64,000 nt of DNA from Monarcha castaneiventris obscurior (Eukaryota > Chordata > Aves > Passeriformes > Monarchidae), in NCBI GenBank assembly GCA_026261815.1, contig JAMPIT010000583.1:1612001-1676000 (forward strand). Direction: 5' to 3'. The notes below the pieces were generated by a model. It had not been told where the DNA came from. It made no database searches and saw nothing but the letters and a program-made list of their open reading frames with translations. The position numbers and the translations under genes were made by a program. Numbering within the stretch: position 1 is the first letter of the stretch; each line of letters begins with the position of its first letter. Below are positions 1-12,823 of the stretch, piece by piece.

Positions 1-22
1 GTCCTGCATTATTAACAAAGAA

Positions 23-299
23 TGGAGGGCCAGGAGCCAGGGAATGGCTTCCCAGTGCCAGAGGGCAGGGCTGGATGGGATATTGGGCAGGAATTGCTCC
101 CTGGGAGGGTGGGCAGGCCCTGGCACAGGGTGCCCAGAGAAGCTGTGGCTGCCCCTGGATCCCTGGCAGTGCCCAAGGCCAGGCTGGACATTGGGGCTTG
201 GAGCAGCCTGGGACAGTGGAAGGTGTCCCTGCCATGGCAGGGGTGGCACTGGATGGGCTTTAAGGTCCCTCGGACCCAAACCATTCTGGGATTCTTTGA
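23..299 (+). mobile_element. CR1 LINE fragment, 5'-truncated (young GC-rich type)
   Basis: This is the 3' end of a CR1 non-LTR retrotransposon in sense orientation. It shares a nearly identical block of about 250 bp with copies near 5.3, 11.1, 19.4, 28.9, 47.1 and 51.3 kb. Landmarks are GCCAGGAGCCAGGG, CCCTGGGAGGGTGGGCAGG and CCCAAACCATTCTGGGATT. The last is a decayed version of the CR1 3' tail. The copy begins abruptly inside the 3' region, as expected from incomplete reverse transcription. The open frames across it (up to 93 codons in three frames) are by-products of the high GC content and do not encode CR1 reverse transcriptase. The assignment to CR1 rests on recalled family features; the subfamily is not determined. 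Confidence 0.88.
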
Positions 300-2042
300 T
301 TAAGGGTAAATAATCATGATCAGCTGCTTCAGTCCCACCCGTCCATCACACACCTCTAACAGCTGTCAGTGTTTCAGCTCCATGAAAATGTGGGTTGTTT
401 GCTGGTTTTGCTTTCATTCCAGCTTAGCCTGTGAACCCCAACTGGTGCTGCCTTTCTTTAGTCATTGTTGATCAAGTGGTGTGAAGGGAAATTTTTCAGA
501 GAATGCAGTCACTGAAATGTTCTTTTGAAACACTATGGGCTAAAGCTCTCCCTGCTCCCTGTGCTGGTTGGGTTGTAAATAACTTTCCCAGGGAGACAGA
601 TGTCAACCCAACATTGCCCTGCTGCCAGCAGTGGTGAGCTGTGTGATCACCAGTCACATCACCCTGCTGCTCATCCATTACCGTGCAAACAGCACAGAAC
701 CCAACAGGGAGGAAGCTGAAGAGGTTCTGCAGCAGTTCAGCAGTTTGGCTGATTTATTCCCCAGTGTTCTGTGATATATTTTTCCTGTATTTTTATAAGG
801 TTTGCATGTTTTATGTAGTATTTGTTCTTCCATTCTGATTATGTGGCAAGTTGATTCACTCATTTCATTTTCCTCACTGTATGCATCTTGTACAGATTTG
901 GTTTGCTTTTCTTTTCCTTGAGATTTGAAAAAGCAGAGTTGATCATGGGTTCATTCCATAAAATCAGTTTAGTCCCTTTCTAAATTTCCCACATGAATTT
1001 CTGTACGGATATTATTTCCAGGTCATGTCACCTCCAAAATATTTTTTCCTCCTAATTCATTTAGGGTCATATGTTGGTAGGGAACAAATTTTCCTTTGGT
1101 AAAGCTCTCCAAAATCTATGACAGAATGATGATTTTTTTTTTTTTTCTGTTTATGGTGACATTTTTTAATTTATGAGAATTTTTAATAAAGGTTGTGCAG
1201 AAACTAAACAGAGACTGAGACATTTTCTCTCAGCCAAACCTAGGAAGGAAGAGGGCAAAATCTAAGCCATTTTTAATGTTCATGATGCTTTTGCCTCAGA
1301 TTCTTCAAGGAGGGGAAAGAAGAAATCTGTGTATGACTGGCTGTGCTACTGTGTAATTCTCAAACATGACTTACGCATATCAAACTACAGAATATGCCAG
1401 GTTAATCAAAGTTATTAGAGAACACAGAAGGCTTCACTTAGCTTTGCTCTACATAGGAATGTAGGAGACATATTCAAGGAAAAATGCGAGTTACATCCAC
1501 TCTAAACAGATTTTGTGTGATTGTAATTTGCTGAAGTAACCCTGAGCAATATGGATTATTCTGTGCGGTGTGTGGGCTCAGTGCTGTAATACTAAAACAC
1601 TGCATAACAAGAAAAAAAAACCCTCAAAAAAACAACAAAATCATAATTCCTGCCATCTCACATTTTCTTTATTTCATTGGCACTTGCTCTTTTAGTACCC
1701 TCCTGCCTCCAGTTCGTAACACTTCTCTTTAATGATCTTATTTATAGAATACCCCCGCTGGCAATTTAAAAACAGGTTTTAGTGATAAATTCTTTTTAAA
1801 GAGTAAGTGTTCAATTAAATATGTAACCAGATGTTAGTGCTATGTCTCCTTAGGCAGCAGCTTTTGTTTTACTTCAGCCACTGGGGTTACCATATTTCCC
1901 ATCTCATTTTACTCAATTCTATCAACTATTCAGATTTTACAGCCATTACTTTGACTTCTTACTGGGCTAAGTTTCTTACATACTTAGACACTCAAAAATT
2001 CCTAATAAGGCCTTGCTGCAATTAGAATAAAAAATAGCAATA
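300..2042. other. Unique AT-rich non-coding DNA
   Basis: No gene or recognisable repeat is seen. A run of 14 T lies at 1133-1146 and an A-rich patch near 1610-1640. Open frames are at most 64 codons and have no domain character. Confidence 0.6.
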
Positions 2043-2521
2043 ATGTCACAGAACCCCAGGCTGGGTGAGGCTGGAGGGGCCCACGGGGGCTCCTCTGGTG
2101 CCACCTCCCTGCTCCAGCAGGGCCATCCCAGAGCACAGGGCACAGCAGTGTGTCCATGGGGCTCTGCAATATCCCCAGGGAGGAGACTGCACAGCCTCTC
2201 TGGGCACTCTGCTCAGGGCTGGGCACTGCCCAGGGCACAAGTTCTGCCTCCTGGGCAGGGGCAGCTCCCTGGGCTCAGGCCCTGCCCGTGGCTCTGGTGC
2301 CATTGCTGGGCCCCGGAGCAGAGCCCGGGCCCTGCTCGGAGCCCTCCCTGCACACAGGGACAGCCAGGGCTGAGGGCCCCTCTCAGCTGGGGCTCCTCTC
2401 GAGGCTGAGCAGCCCCAGCTCCCTCAGCCTTTCCTGGGCACGGAGATGCTCCAGGCCCTTCCTCAGCTGCGCAGCCTCCGCCGGCCCCGCTCCAGGAGCT
2501 CCCTGGCCCTGCTGTGCTGTA
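2043..2521 (-). mobile_element. CR1 LINE fragment, GC-rich, minus orientation
   Basis: This is a CR1 copy of a different subfamily from the dominant one. Read on the plus strand it begins with GTCACAGAACCCCAGGCTGG, the reverse complement of a CR1 3' end. It then runs through GAGGCTGAGCAGCCCCAGCT, the typical block upstream of the 3' UTR, to a 5' truncation near 2521. It is much more GC-rich than the flanks, with an abrupt change back to AT-rich DNA at TGCTGTAAAAATTC. Overlapping open frames of 78-129 codons occur in both strands because stop codons are rare in such GC-rich sequence. They are not interpreted as genes. Confidence 0.8.
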
Positions 2522-3676
2522 AAAATTCTACTAATATAACAATTGCTGTAATTGTTAATATATTTTTTACTTTCTGCTCAGCACATAAACTGAAATAGTT
2601 GTGGGAAATAAGTCCAGCTACAAGTGTCTCATCTGTACCAGCACTCAGAACTCCTTTCCTCCATTCTGATCTGCAGCTGCAGGGAAGGGGTGAACTGAGG
2701 GCCTTTTCCACACAGATGTAGCAAGGAACAAGGAGATGTATCTCCATGAACAGATGTTCTTGCTAATCTTTCCTGTGGTCCTTACAGTGGAAAAGTCAAG
2801 TTTGTGAATATTGACATCATTTAAATATTAGTTTAATAAAAAAGCCACAAACTAACAGCGGCAGGTTTGAACCTCTGGGTGATCCACCTTTTCCTTGCAT
2901 CCTCCCCTTGCTGGCCCCAGCTCTGTTTCAAAACAAATGCATCTGCTTGCAGGCATCTGGTAACTATTCCAGTGCCTGTCTCAGAGGAGAGCACTGGTGG
3001 GAAGGAAAATGCACCTGTGCACATCATGGACACACTGGAATCTGGGCAGATTTTTCCCTCTAGGTGAGGGGAGAGCAGCTCATCTTTCCCCAAAACATTT
3101 AAATGAGCATGGAAGAAGTGCAAACTTTCTTCAAGGAAATGCAATCTGCAGCATTTAGCAGAAATCTCATTAAAGAGAATTCAATAAAAGATTAACTTCT
3201 AAACTCATTTCAGCTCAAGAATGACAGTGAAGAGCCTTATGTGGTAATCCCCTTACTACAGCATAGGTGCTTGCAGATAAGTGGCGGAATTTTTGTCCAG
3301 ATGTTGCACAATATCCTGAAGTAAAGCGAGCTTTGGAACATTTTCTCTTCCCAGGTTTGTTTTAGGAACAGCTCAAATATGTTTTATAAAAGTGCAACAG
3401 CACCTGAAAATTTGTAGCATCATGTTTTAGAGGTTTTAAAAATATCCCTGCTATTTTATTATGAAATTAAAATACAAAGACCTATTAAAGATGAAAAGCT
3501 GTTTGAATGTCACTTGGGACATATCTTCTGGTAGAGCAAATTTTGCCTTACTGAAGCTTAAAGCCCAAAAAAATCATATGCTGAGACGTTCAGATAAAAC
3601 ATTCTCTGCTTAGAGGCTTCATTCTTGGTGATGCTGAGCACATTTTAGAGGTGCTGAACTTCAGTCAGGAAAGTCC
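2522..3676. other. Unique non-coding DNA
   Basis: Mixed-composition sequence without a recognised gene or repeat. The longest open frame (103 codons, minus strand, 2833-3144) has no recognisable domain. Confidence 0.55.
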
Positions 3677-3815
3677 AAGGCTGCCAGAGCTCCAGGAGCG
3701 TTTGGACACCTCTCCCAGGGATGCACAGGCTGAGATTGTTGGGGTGTCTGGGCAGGGACGGGAGCTGGGCTGGATGATCCTGGTGGATCCCTTCTATAAG
3801 TCCATGTTTCTATGA
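3677..3815 (+). mobile_element. CR1 LINE 3' tail (older type)
   Basis: A short CR1 3' end in sense orientation. Diagnostic pieces in order are CCAGAGCTCCAGGAGCGTTT, GGACACCTCTCCCAGG, GGGGTGTCTGGGCAGGGA, GAGCTGGGCTGGATGATCCT and GGTGGATCCCTTC, followed by TTTCTATGAC as the degraded terminal octamer. It resembles the CR1-Y/CR1-C type of 3' UTR rather than the GC-rich young family. The many substitutions suggest an older insertion. Confidence 0.8.
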
Positions 3816-5258
3816 CTATTTTGTTTCTTTGTTTGTTCTCGTGGCTACTGGATCAAGCATTTGGATATCCTTATCCTTCTCCTAAAGAAGCCGAGGAGAA
3901 GCTGAGGGAAGGGTCCAGAAGGCCTTTTTGAAATCTGACTTCTAACTATTATTTTTGTTGTAATGGCACTCTAAAGCTCCTTCCAATGTCCCATCTCTCA
4001 CATATCTCACTAAGAGATATGTCTCTCAGACAAAAAGAAAAGATCATAAACAGCTTCACCTCCTTCCTTTTAGCCCACTCCGTGCTCCTGCAAGGTCCTT
4101 GTCTTCCCTTGAGAAACGCACAGCAAGAAGCACAGACACTTTGCAAAAAAATGGTCAGGAAGTAATTATTCTGGTTAGGTGTATTCCCACTCTCCAAGAA
4201 ATGCCAAAGTGCTCTGTTTTATAGAGTTCCTCATTCCATAGCCCTTGCACATCACAGACATGTTGATATTTGTTGCCTTATACACGAGCGTAAATGAAGA
4301 ATTCTGGTTCTAGAATTGCAGTTTTGATTTTCCTGTTCTGTGAAAGCACCACTGGCAGAGCAGCATTCTGTAGTTGTTTCCTGAAGTTAAACAAAGAGAA
4401 ATTCATGGTGCCTGGAAATCTAGAATTTTCTGTGGCATTTTCTGTTCTTGCTCTCTAAGTTAGCTGCTCTTCACTGAAAATGGAAATATTTGTGCTAGAA
4501 TTGTAGTTAATTAGTTGCAAAAGTTATGAAATTTTGGGTTAACTTTATATTTCTTGACATAAAGGAAGGAGAAACGACCATTTTGCTTGGAGAGATCAAT
4601 CATGCATGACTTCATTAGATTTTGGAAACTTTCAGAATGGAGGAAGTTCAAAATTTTTAAAGGGCTTGTATTTCAATCTTTAAAATCATACATTCCCATA
4701 AGGGAGGCATCTGCTCAACTGCATCATTTCCAGAATGCAGAATGCTCAGAGTTCTTAAGTTGATAATATGTGGTAAATGCCTCCATGTATAATATATGAA
4801 TCAGGATATGATCCTGAATTTTGTGGGAGGCTTCCTAAAGTTGAAGGTTAATGCAAAGCAGGAACAAGCAGCTAATTGTGTTTCTGAGCTTTTTTAATTG
4901 TTAAAGCTTTGAATAAAACATAACACAGATACCCAAACCACACAGTTGAGAAATCCTTTCAGTTCTGTTGGGGCAAAGAGATAGTATCACTAAAAATTAA
5001 ATATGAATAACTACAGCCTATCAGAAATTGTTATATTTAAATATCCCATGTAAGAGCTTTACAATTCAGAGAAAAATTAATTGGGAACTTCCTTTTTAAA
5101 AGCTGAAAATATCAACCCCAAATCCTGCAGCATTAGAGGAAATGGTGGGGAAAATCTGTGAATATAGAGTTCAGATCACAGCAGGGCCTGTCACGGATGC
5201 TGGTTCAGGGGCTTGGCTGGGTGCTGGGAATGCAACATCCTTGGGGTATTGAGCAAAT
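3816..5258. other. Unique AT-rich non-coding DNA with one small hairpin
   Basis: No gene is seen. A perfect 9-bp inverted repeat with a 5-nt loop lies at 4000-4022 (ACATATCTC-actaa-GAGATATGT). The rest is AT-rich single-copy-looking sequence. Confidence 0.55.
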
Positions 5259-5592
5259 CCCAGAATGGTTTGGGTTGGAAGGGACCTTAAACTCATCCAG
5301 TGCCACCCCTGCCATGGCAGGGACACCTCCCACTGTCCCAGGCTGCTCCAAGCCCCAGTGTCCAACCTGGCCTTGGGCACTGCCAGGGATCCAGGGGCAG
5401 CCACAGCTTCTCTGGGCACCCTGTGCCAGGGCCTGCCCACCCTCCCAGGGAACAATTCCTGCCCAATATCCCATCCAGCCCTGCCCTCTGGCACTGGGAA
5501 GCCATTCCCTGGCTCCTGGCCCTCCAGCCCTTGTCCAAAGTCCCTCTCCAGCTCTCTTGGAGCCCCTTTAGGCACTGGAGGATGCTCTGAGG
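5259..5592 (-). mobile_element. CR1 LINE fragment, young type, minus orientation
   Basis: The left edge, CAGAATGGTTTGGGTTGGAA, is the reverse complement of the CR1 3' terminus. The sequence continues through the shared 250-bp block to GCTCCTGGCCCTCCAGCCC. The 5' part (CTCTCCAGCTCTCTTGGAGC and on to GATGCTCTGAGG) differs from the 5' parts of the 19.4, 47.1 and 51.3 kb copies, so this copy belongs to another subfamily or source lineage. Open frames of 178 and 137 codons in opposite strands are artefacts of the GC-rich repeat. Confidence 0.88.
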
Positions 5593-7270
5593 TAAAGGCA
5601 GGGTAGATTCCAACAGTGGGAGGTGGCCATTTTATTATTTGTTGGAGGTAGAAGAAAGCTCTTTGTTGTAGCAATAAACCTCTCCCTGTCAGCAGGAATG
5701 ACACCATTTAAATGATGTTTTCATGAGAGCATAGACGGGAACAATCTATTAGATCATTTTCAAATTCTGTCTGATTTTGATGTGCTGATGTGGTAGCATG
5801 TGACTATGTACTTCTGTTCATTATGGTGAAAGAAATCTGCATGGGTCTCCATGAAATAGTGTCAAAAATTAGAGAAGAAAACACAGGAGGTGGAGGAAAG
5901 CGACACGCAATAGCTGAGTTAAAACAAACTAATTAACCTCCTGAACATACAGAAATTACTTTTTAGTAGTTACTGGAATTCATCCTTTAAAAATAATTCT
6001 GAGAAAAAACTGATGTAAAGAAATACTTGGGATTTTTCCTTTTATTTTAAGACTGCCTCAGAGGTGATACCATTTGAATTGCTTTTAGTTTTAAATAATC
6101 AGCAGATGGTTGACTAACGCTGACAGAGGAAAAGGCTCAGGGGAAATTGAGATGCAGTGGTTCTGGTTAGAAATAGAGTTTTGGTGTCATTGTAAACAAA
6201 TCCTTCAGTATTCTCCCCAGTTTCCTGAACGGGGATGATTTGCCCCTAATGCATTTACTTGTTTAAACTCTGTTATTAGAACTAAGTGAAAAATTCATAT
6301 TCTGTCTCCACAAATATTACAGTATTTCAGCATCTATTTTCATCCTAAATTTTGGCAAATCCCGCAGCTAAAATATTTTTATGAGTGAAAATAGTTGAAT
6401 GCCATTTGAGAGATCTCAGGTTTGTTGAACCAATAAATCAAATTCACAAAAATAAACTTCGCTGTCTGATATTACTGTAGTGTTGACTAATGTGTGCCTT
6501 TTCTCTTTTTACTTTTTAAATTCTTATGAAAATGTCATTCTTTGTGAAAGAAGGAAGGGTGGCTTCAGGTTTGGGGAGAGCTGGTGTGACCCTCCTTAGA
6601 CAAAAGGCAGACGTGTGAGCAGCCAAGATGATTTCAGTGTTTCAGATCAGCATTCCCTGGCTCCTCGAGCACCTGACCTCTGTGCCATGCCCGGGAATGC
6701 TCGAGTAGCCGTATGGTGCCATTTTAGATAATCAGCTCCGAGCAGGTTGGAGCAGTGTCCAGCTGTTTAATTCATGATACTTGAATAATTTAGAAGAAAC
6801 TCCAGGCAGTTCTAGAGTTACAGGTGCTTTGATCAGCAGTGCCTCAGAATCTGAGCCTTTTTTGGTGTAAAATTGTCTGAGTTCAGTTCTTGCACCATAG
6901 ACAGTTGTGGTCAAGAATTTCTGTCTGACTGGTTCATCATCTCAACAATTCCTGTCTGATTTATAATGACATTTTTAAACAGCCCTTCTTCAAGGTACGA
7001 TTAGGTCTGGTGAGCTGTTATTGATCAGGGACTGACATTTACTCAGAGCTGTGTATTCACAGATCCAATACTCCATAAACATAAATAACAGTGTTCATAA
7101 TCGTGCAGCCAAGTCTTTAAAGGTACCTGGGGAAGAAGCCACTTCAGGGATCACTCTAAAGGGACATTAGCTGGTTAGTAGATAAGCTGAGATGCTGCTG
7201 AGGAGGAATTCCAAAATTCTGCACTTCGAATAAAAATGGAAACCCATTGAAATAGCTACTGCTGTAAAAA
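5593..7270. other. Unique non-coding DNA
   Basis: No gene is recognised. An imperfect GC-richer inverted motif occurs at about 6650-6705 (CTCCTCGAGC versus GCTCGAG). Otherwise the sequence is AT-rich with no repeat I can name. Confidence 0.55.
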
Positions 7271-7356
7271 TTCATAGAATTCATAGAATACCCTTAGTTG
7301 TGAAGGACCCACAAGGATCACTGAAGTCCTGCATGGAGCAGTACAAGCCCTAAACC
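7271..7356 (-). mobile_element. CR1 LINE 3' tail, short, minus orientation
   Basis: Tandem TTCATAGAAT TCATAGAATA at the left edge is the reverse complement of the CR1 terminal octamer repeat. It is followed by GTGAAGGACCCACAAGGATC, which matches the conserved CR1 3' end read in reverse. Only about 85 bp are recognisable, consistent with a strongly 5'-truncated insertion. Confidence 0.78.
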
Positions 7357-10300
7357 TGCTGAGATTAGGAATAATTTTTAAAAACACAGAGCAGAATTTG
7401 TCCCTCTGGAGTCACCACTTCATTTAGTGCTGGGGCTTTCTGTTTAGATTCTTCTTCTGTTTCTTAGTTTTTGTTACGTGAATTGATAACAGCTCTTGGA
7501 CCCTAAATTATGTTGTGTTCTGTTTTCTCAGTGTAATTTAATCCTGCCTTTAGTTGTTTGGACTACCACGTCTTTGGTTTGGCTGTGAGCTTGCCGAGTT
7601 TCCCTGGGCAGCACTGTGAGCTCGCTGTGAGATAGCAGCCGTTCCCTCTTGCATGAAGTCAGGCCACTCCTCATTCCCGTGACTAAAGTCAGAAATATTT
7701 GTGCCCTTTCCTTGTTTTCTGGGAGTCATGTGAGTTGTTTGTACACTGACTTTACCTTTTCTCCCCTCTGTATGAGTTTGATAGAGTTCTTTCTGGTCCA
7801 TCTGAATATTCCTTTGAACATGCTGCTGTTCCCATCCTTGCTGTGCTTGCTCCACTGGTGCTTCTGAAAATGAGGCTAAACCAGCACCAGAAAGGCTTTT
7901 CCTAAATGTCAGACTGGCAATATTTGCTGTAGCATAGCTTTGAAAGGATCAAAGGATTGTTGACACTTAAGCTTCATTCTGATTTAGGCAACTTCATTTA
8001 TTTAAAAATCTCTGATTGCATTGTCAAGGATTTGTTTTGGGGCTCGTAGTTCTCTTATGTTCTGTCACAGATCTTGGTTAGGGGTTAGTCCTTTTATGAG
8101 TGCCCAGTGTTCAAAAGGTGAACCAAGTGATTATGTTTTGTTGTAAATAATTCCCTTCATTTATTAGATTGTGACTGCAATTTGTTTGTGTATGTTTCTG
8201 CCACTTGGGGGTTTATAATTTGGATTTGTAATTCTCTCGCTCTGCCTCAAGTTTACTTAGTAGTAAGGGTTTAGTATCTGCTTTGTCAGTGACAAAGAAC
8301 TATTTTGATAATTTTGTCTTTCTTTCACTGGTATTTACTCCTCAGAGATAGTGCAGTGTGCTACACTTTGAAGTCAGGTGTAATTTTTTTGTAATTCCTT
8401 TCTTGTGCTGGGTTGTGGTTTAGTTTCTTTGGGATTTTGTGGTTCAGTGTGGCTCAGCACCATCCAGCACTATGAAATCGAAGGTTTGCACTTTTCCTAC
8501 TGGCATCATGGTATGTGGAGTTTCATGGTTCTTCCACAGCAAAGAAAAGCTTTTGGTTTTGTTATTTTTCTACAGAATATCCACATCTAACCAAAATATG
8601 TGGTTCTCATTCCCAAGTTATGCAAACTCCAGTAAATGCACCTGTGCTTTATTTTATTTGCAATTGCATGATGAGTTTTGTGCTGAAAGAACTGAGCTGT
8701 ACAAGCTGCATCCATTTTTCTCTCTCAGGTACTCCATGCAGAGGAGCAAAAGAAAATGAAATGCCTGTTGGGGAGTGGGGGATGTGTGGAATTACTGGAA
8801 CCATTTTAATCCTAATTGCTTCCTAGCAGCACTGACACATCTATAATGATGCATCTCACACAATTGGATACAACAACTATAAAACAAGTAATTCCAATCA
8901 TATAAGCCTGGCAGCAGTTTTGAGGTCATTTTCTGCAAGTTGATCAATAAGAAGTTCATATCCTATAATCCACGTTGAATTTATTCCTGTAATACATCTT
9001 AACTTCTAGTGGAGCAGTGGTTAATTGCTAATCCATATTCATTGAAGAGAACAAATGAGGACAGCAAGGGTAGATATCCATGCACCATCACATCAAACGG
9101 GGAACTTCTGAGCTCAGTTTGCCGCTCAGATCTCTTGTGTTTGTGTAGCTTCTGTGCCCGTCACTTCACAAGGTCTTTGGAGATTACCAAGGAATTTGGC
9201 CAGCAGCAGTTGGTGCTTTTGTTGACAATGCCTGGTATTTGCATAGATGTTAATTAGATATTTCGATTTGTATAAATCTTCTGGAGTGCAGTTATTGTTG
9301 ATCACCAGAATGCGTTTGCATTTTATATGATTGATTGTACTTTGGTAATTATTCTTCAGAGCCCCCTTTCAAGTCTATATTTCTTTCATCTGCAATGTAT
9401 TAAGCTTGCAGTGGGAGCTGTTGTGTTGTTCTTGGCACAGCAGACATTTCATTTTAAGGTTCACTTTTGAGCACAGCGTGCTAATTTTATCATTCAGTTT
9501 TTAAGGCTTAATCGAAAGCCCATTGAGGTTGACATTAAAAAAAAAAAATCCTGCCTTTGACTTGTCAGCTTTGGATGATGTTCCTGGTCTTGTCCCTTAT
9601 GCGTGCAACTCTCAGATTGATCCCAGCTGGGTAGGGTTTTATCAAGTATTTGCCAAGGAGTTTATGTATTTCAGCAAATAGATTACTTGCCACGTATGGG
9701 GATGCATGAATCACTTTCTGAACTATTTTTTGTTCACTTTCGCTGTTGCTTGATTTGTAACAGAACAGAAAAAATTTTCTTCTTGGTAATGATCTGAGCT
9801 TTTTATAGATGAGGAACAAGAAATCGATCACAGTAAGCCATAAGCAAATAATGAATATCCTTGTAGAAATACTTTTCCTCTGAAGAAAATGCAGGTATTG
9901 ATATGAAGGACTGCATTCTCCAGAATTGATTAAGAAAATAAAATTGATTTATGTGAATTTATGGAGATCTCCAATACTGATTGTGTCTGTGATCCATGTC
10001 CTATAAAATTCACCTTCTGTTTTATCAGTACGTCTTTTCATTAAGAGAAACTGAATTAAATGGAATACTGTTCATGGAATTAAATCCATTAAATATGTGT
10101 AAAATAAATCCAACAGAATAAACTTACAATAAAATATGACATAAACTGGTATTTATATTTAAAATATTCAACACTGATTCCAAAAATCCTAGTAGAAAAA
10201 AAGACTTCTTATTTGGACAAAAAAATGAGGAAGATCTAATTTGCTATGGACACATAAATAAGAAATGCAGAAAAATAATAAATAAAATGGACTGTTTTGG

Positions 10301-11052
10301 CTAGGGGATTAGCAGAGGCTTTGAGGATGACATTTTTAAAAAATAAACAATGCATTCCCCTCTGAGTTTAAAAGAGCAAATATTTTTGTTGGAAGTGTTT
10401 CTCAGATTGTCCCTCTCCTCGTACTCCAAGTTTAGGAAAAAATTCTTCCTTTCTGTGACTAGAGTATCAAATATCAAGTAAAGTATCAAGTATCTTTAAT
10501 GATCACAGTAGATTTGTATAAATCTGATTAAGAATTAATATTCACCCCCAACGACTGTCATCACAAGGGGAATTGCCATGTCCAAATTTGAATTTCGATT
10601 TGGGCTGCAGCATATTTCTATAAATATGCTGGCTCAATGCCTAAATTGCAGATTCGGTTCTGAATCTCACTTGAGCAGGATATAAAGCAAATCTGGAAAC
10701 CAAAATTAACGAGGCTTCACTTTCCTTGGACTAATCTACTAGGAAGTGTAATTGTATAACATTTGCTCCATATCTGTGACAAGACACGCCTGAGTTGGGA
10801 GCCGCTGATGGGAGGGAGGGGTGCAGGGATCTCTGGGGGCAGAGTGCAAGTGGCCAGGTTTTGGGGAACGAGGAATCCCACAGAAGGCAATCCTCTCTGA
10901 AAGGCTGCAAAAGATGTTGAAAAAGTAAGAGAAGGCCCACAGGCACACTGTAAGGAAGATTTTGCATGGTTTAGAAGGGATTAGAATGGAATATGTAAAA
11001 TATTGATTTGATACATTGAATACTCAAATTGGATAAGGGGAAATAGACAAAT
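7357..11052. other. Unique AT-rich non-coding DNA
   Basis: No gene is recognised. A strong pyrimidine tract ending in CAG lies at 8711-8728, but it has no matching open exon and donor. A run of A crosses 9537-9548. A GC-richer segment at 10770-10950 has no assignment. Open frames reach 106 codons (8439-8759) without domain similarity that I can recognise. Confidence 0.5.
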
Positions 11053-11264
11053 ATTGTTTCCTGGGAGGGTGGGCAGGCCCTGGCACAGGGTGCCCAGAGA
11101 AGCTGTGGCTGCCCCTGGATCCCTGGCAGTGCCCAAGGCCAGGTTGGACATTGGGGCTTGGAGCAGCCTGGGACAGTGGAAGGTGTCCCTGCCCATGGTT
11201 TAAGATGAATTTTAAGGTCCCTTCCAACCCAAACCATGCTGTGATGCTGTGATTCTGTGATTCT
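11053..11264 (+). mobile_element. CR1 LINE fragment with intact terminal octamers
   Basis: A sense-orientation copy that starts abruptly inside the shared block (ATTGTTTCCTGGGAGGGTGG). It ends with tandem units GCTGTGAT-GCTGTGATT-CTGTGATTCT, the clearest CR1 3' terminal microsatellite in the window. Relative to its relatives it lacks the segment reading roughly GGCAGGGGTGGCACTGG just before the final TTTAAGGTCCC. That points to a small internal deletion or rearrangement at about 11195-11210. Confidence 0.9.
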
Positions 11265-12823
11265 AATATAAGAGTCCCTTGATTGCATAAGGATGGGTTT
11301 GACAAACTGGAAGCTGAGTTTGCATCACCTGCACCTCTGAGCACTTTCTGAGTGGAGGAGGAACGCAAAGTTTGTAACACAAACTTATCAGGTATTTTCA
11401 TTTGAAATACCAGTTCTGAGTAAAATTTCCATGACTTGCATGGATTCTGATGAGGGCTCCTTTTCTGTGTTTTTGTCATACGAAGCTTTTAATGGTTCAT
11501 TAGCTGTTGGGTTTTCTGACCTGATGGATATCTGAACATGTGCTGTGGTTTGGTCAATAAGCAGCACCACAGAGCAAACCACAGAAATCAAACAACACGA
11601 TTAAAAAGGTCAGATCTGTAAAAAGGTGAATGTATTTGTCATAATACAGTGTTCTGACAGGACTTGTGCTGGCATAACTTGAATTTAGCAAATGAGAAGA
11701 GCTTACGTTCACCTTTCATTGAAACAGTGAGGTTATTGCTCACATTGTGCACTTTGCCTCACAACTGTGCACATAAATATTCTGGGAGCATAAAATGTAC
11801 CTTGCCTAGGGATGGAGTGTTGGACAGAACAATATTTTCTGTTTCAAAAGGTTATAAGTGTTTAATGTCATTATGATCAAGTGGATTCATTGCATGACAA
11901 AAATTTTAACTTTTGTTTCTTATAATTTCCTGCTCCTTGGGGCAAGCCAGCCCTGCCAATATTTATAAGTATGGAGCCAGTGTTGAAAAATTGGTTTTAA
12001 ATGAACAGTACTTTTAAAGCTTAGCAGAATTTCAAATTTATTTTTCTTTCTCTTGACAAGTATTCAGGAATTCCCTGGAAGCAGACAATATAAATCGAAG
12101 AGCCTTGTTTATGAAGCTCAATAAAAAAAAGTTTTAGTTAGACTTTTGCCCTGCTGAGAAGCAAATTATTGCGAACTTCAAAAATATTATTTAGACTTTT
12201 CAAAATCCCAGTTAATTTTAATTGACTTTGCTTGGTTTTGACTGAAAAGATGGAAACACATGTTTTATGATTTACAAATAAAACAAATATATTGTTCTAT
12301 TTTAAGTAGAAGTAATTTGAGGGGGTAGGAGACTGAAGACGTGTAGGATTAATTGTAAGGGTAGTCTCTTTTTCACTTTTTGTGTGAAAAGGACCCTGAA
12401 TTTACATTTCCACTACAGTAAATGAAATGAGACACATGCACAGTTTTTCATTCCAATATTCCTTGTTTTTTAATGACTATCCATACTGTTAGAAGATAGT
12501 GAGTCTATAAACAAAGCAAATGGAAATGACAAATGAAATCACATAATACTAAAAATGTCAATATAACGCGACTTGCTCTTAACTTTCTCAGCATATATGC
12601 AGCACATATTGCCTGATCTGATTTTTAGTGCTCTGTGATGAACTTTACCACGGGAAACCATACAATATAAATTAACTTCTACAGAAATGATCATGAGAAT
12701 AAGAATGTATTACAAAACTCATCCATATTTCCATAAAACTACCACCTAGTGTAACAACAATTGATAATATATTTGCTGTAGTCTATTGAAAGATGTGCAG
12801 TGTATCTTCTGAGTGAGAAAATT
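11265..12823. other. Unique AT-rich non-coding DNA
   Basis: No gene or nameable repeat is seen. The 12100-12780 part is especially AT-rich. Confidence 0.55.

Noticed and set aside
5171..5707. 178-codon minus-strand frame
   Set aside because: Most of it is the GC-rich CR1 copy at 5.3 kb plus short flanks. The same peptide recurs with variations at every other young CR1 copy.
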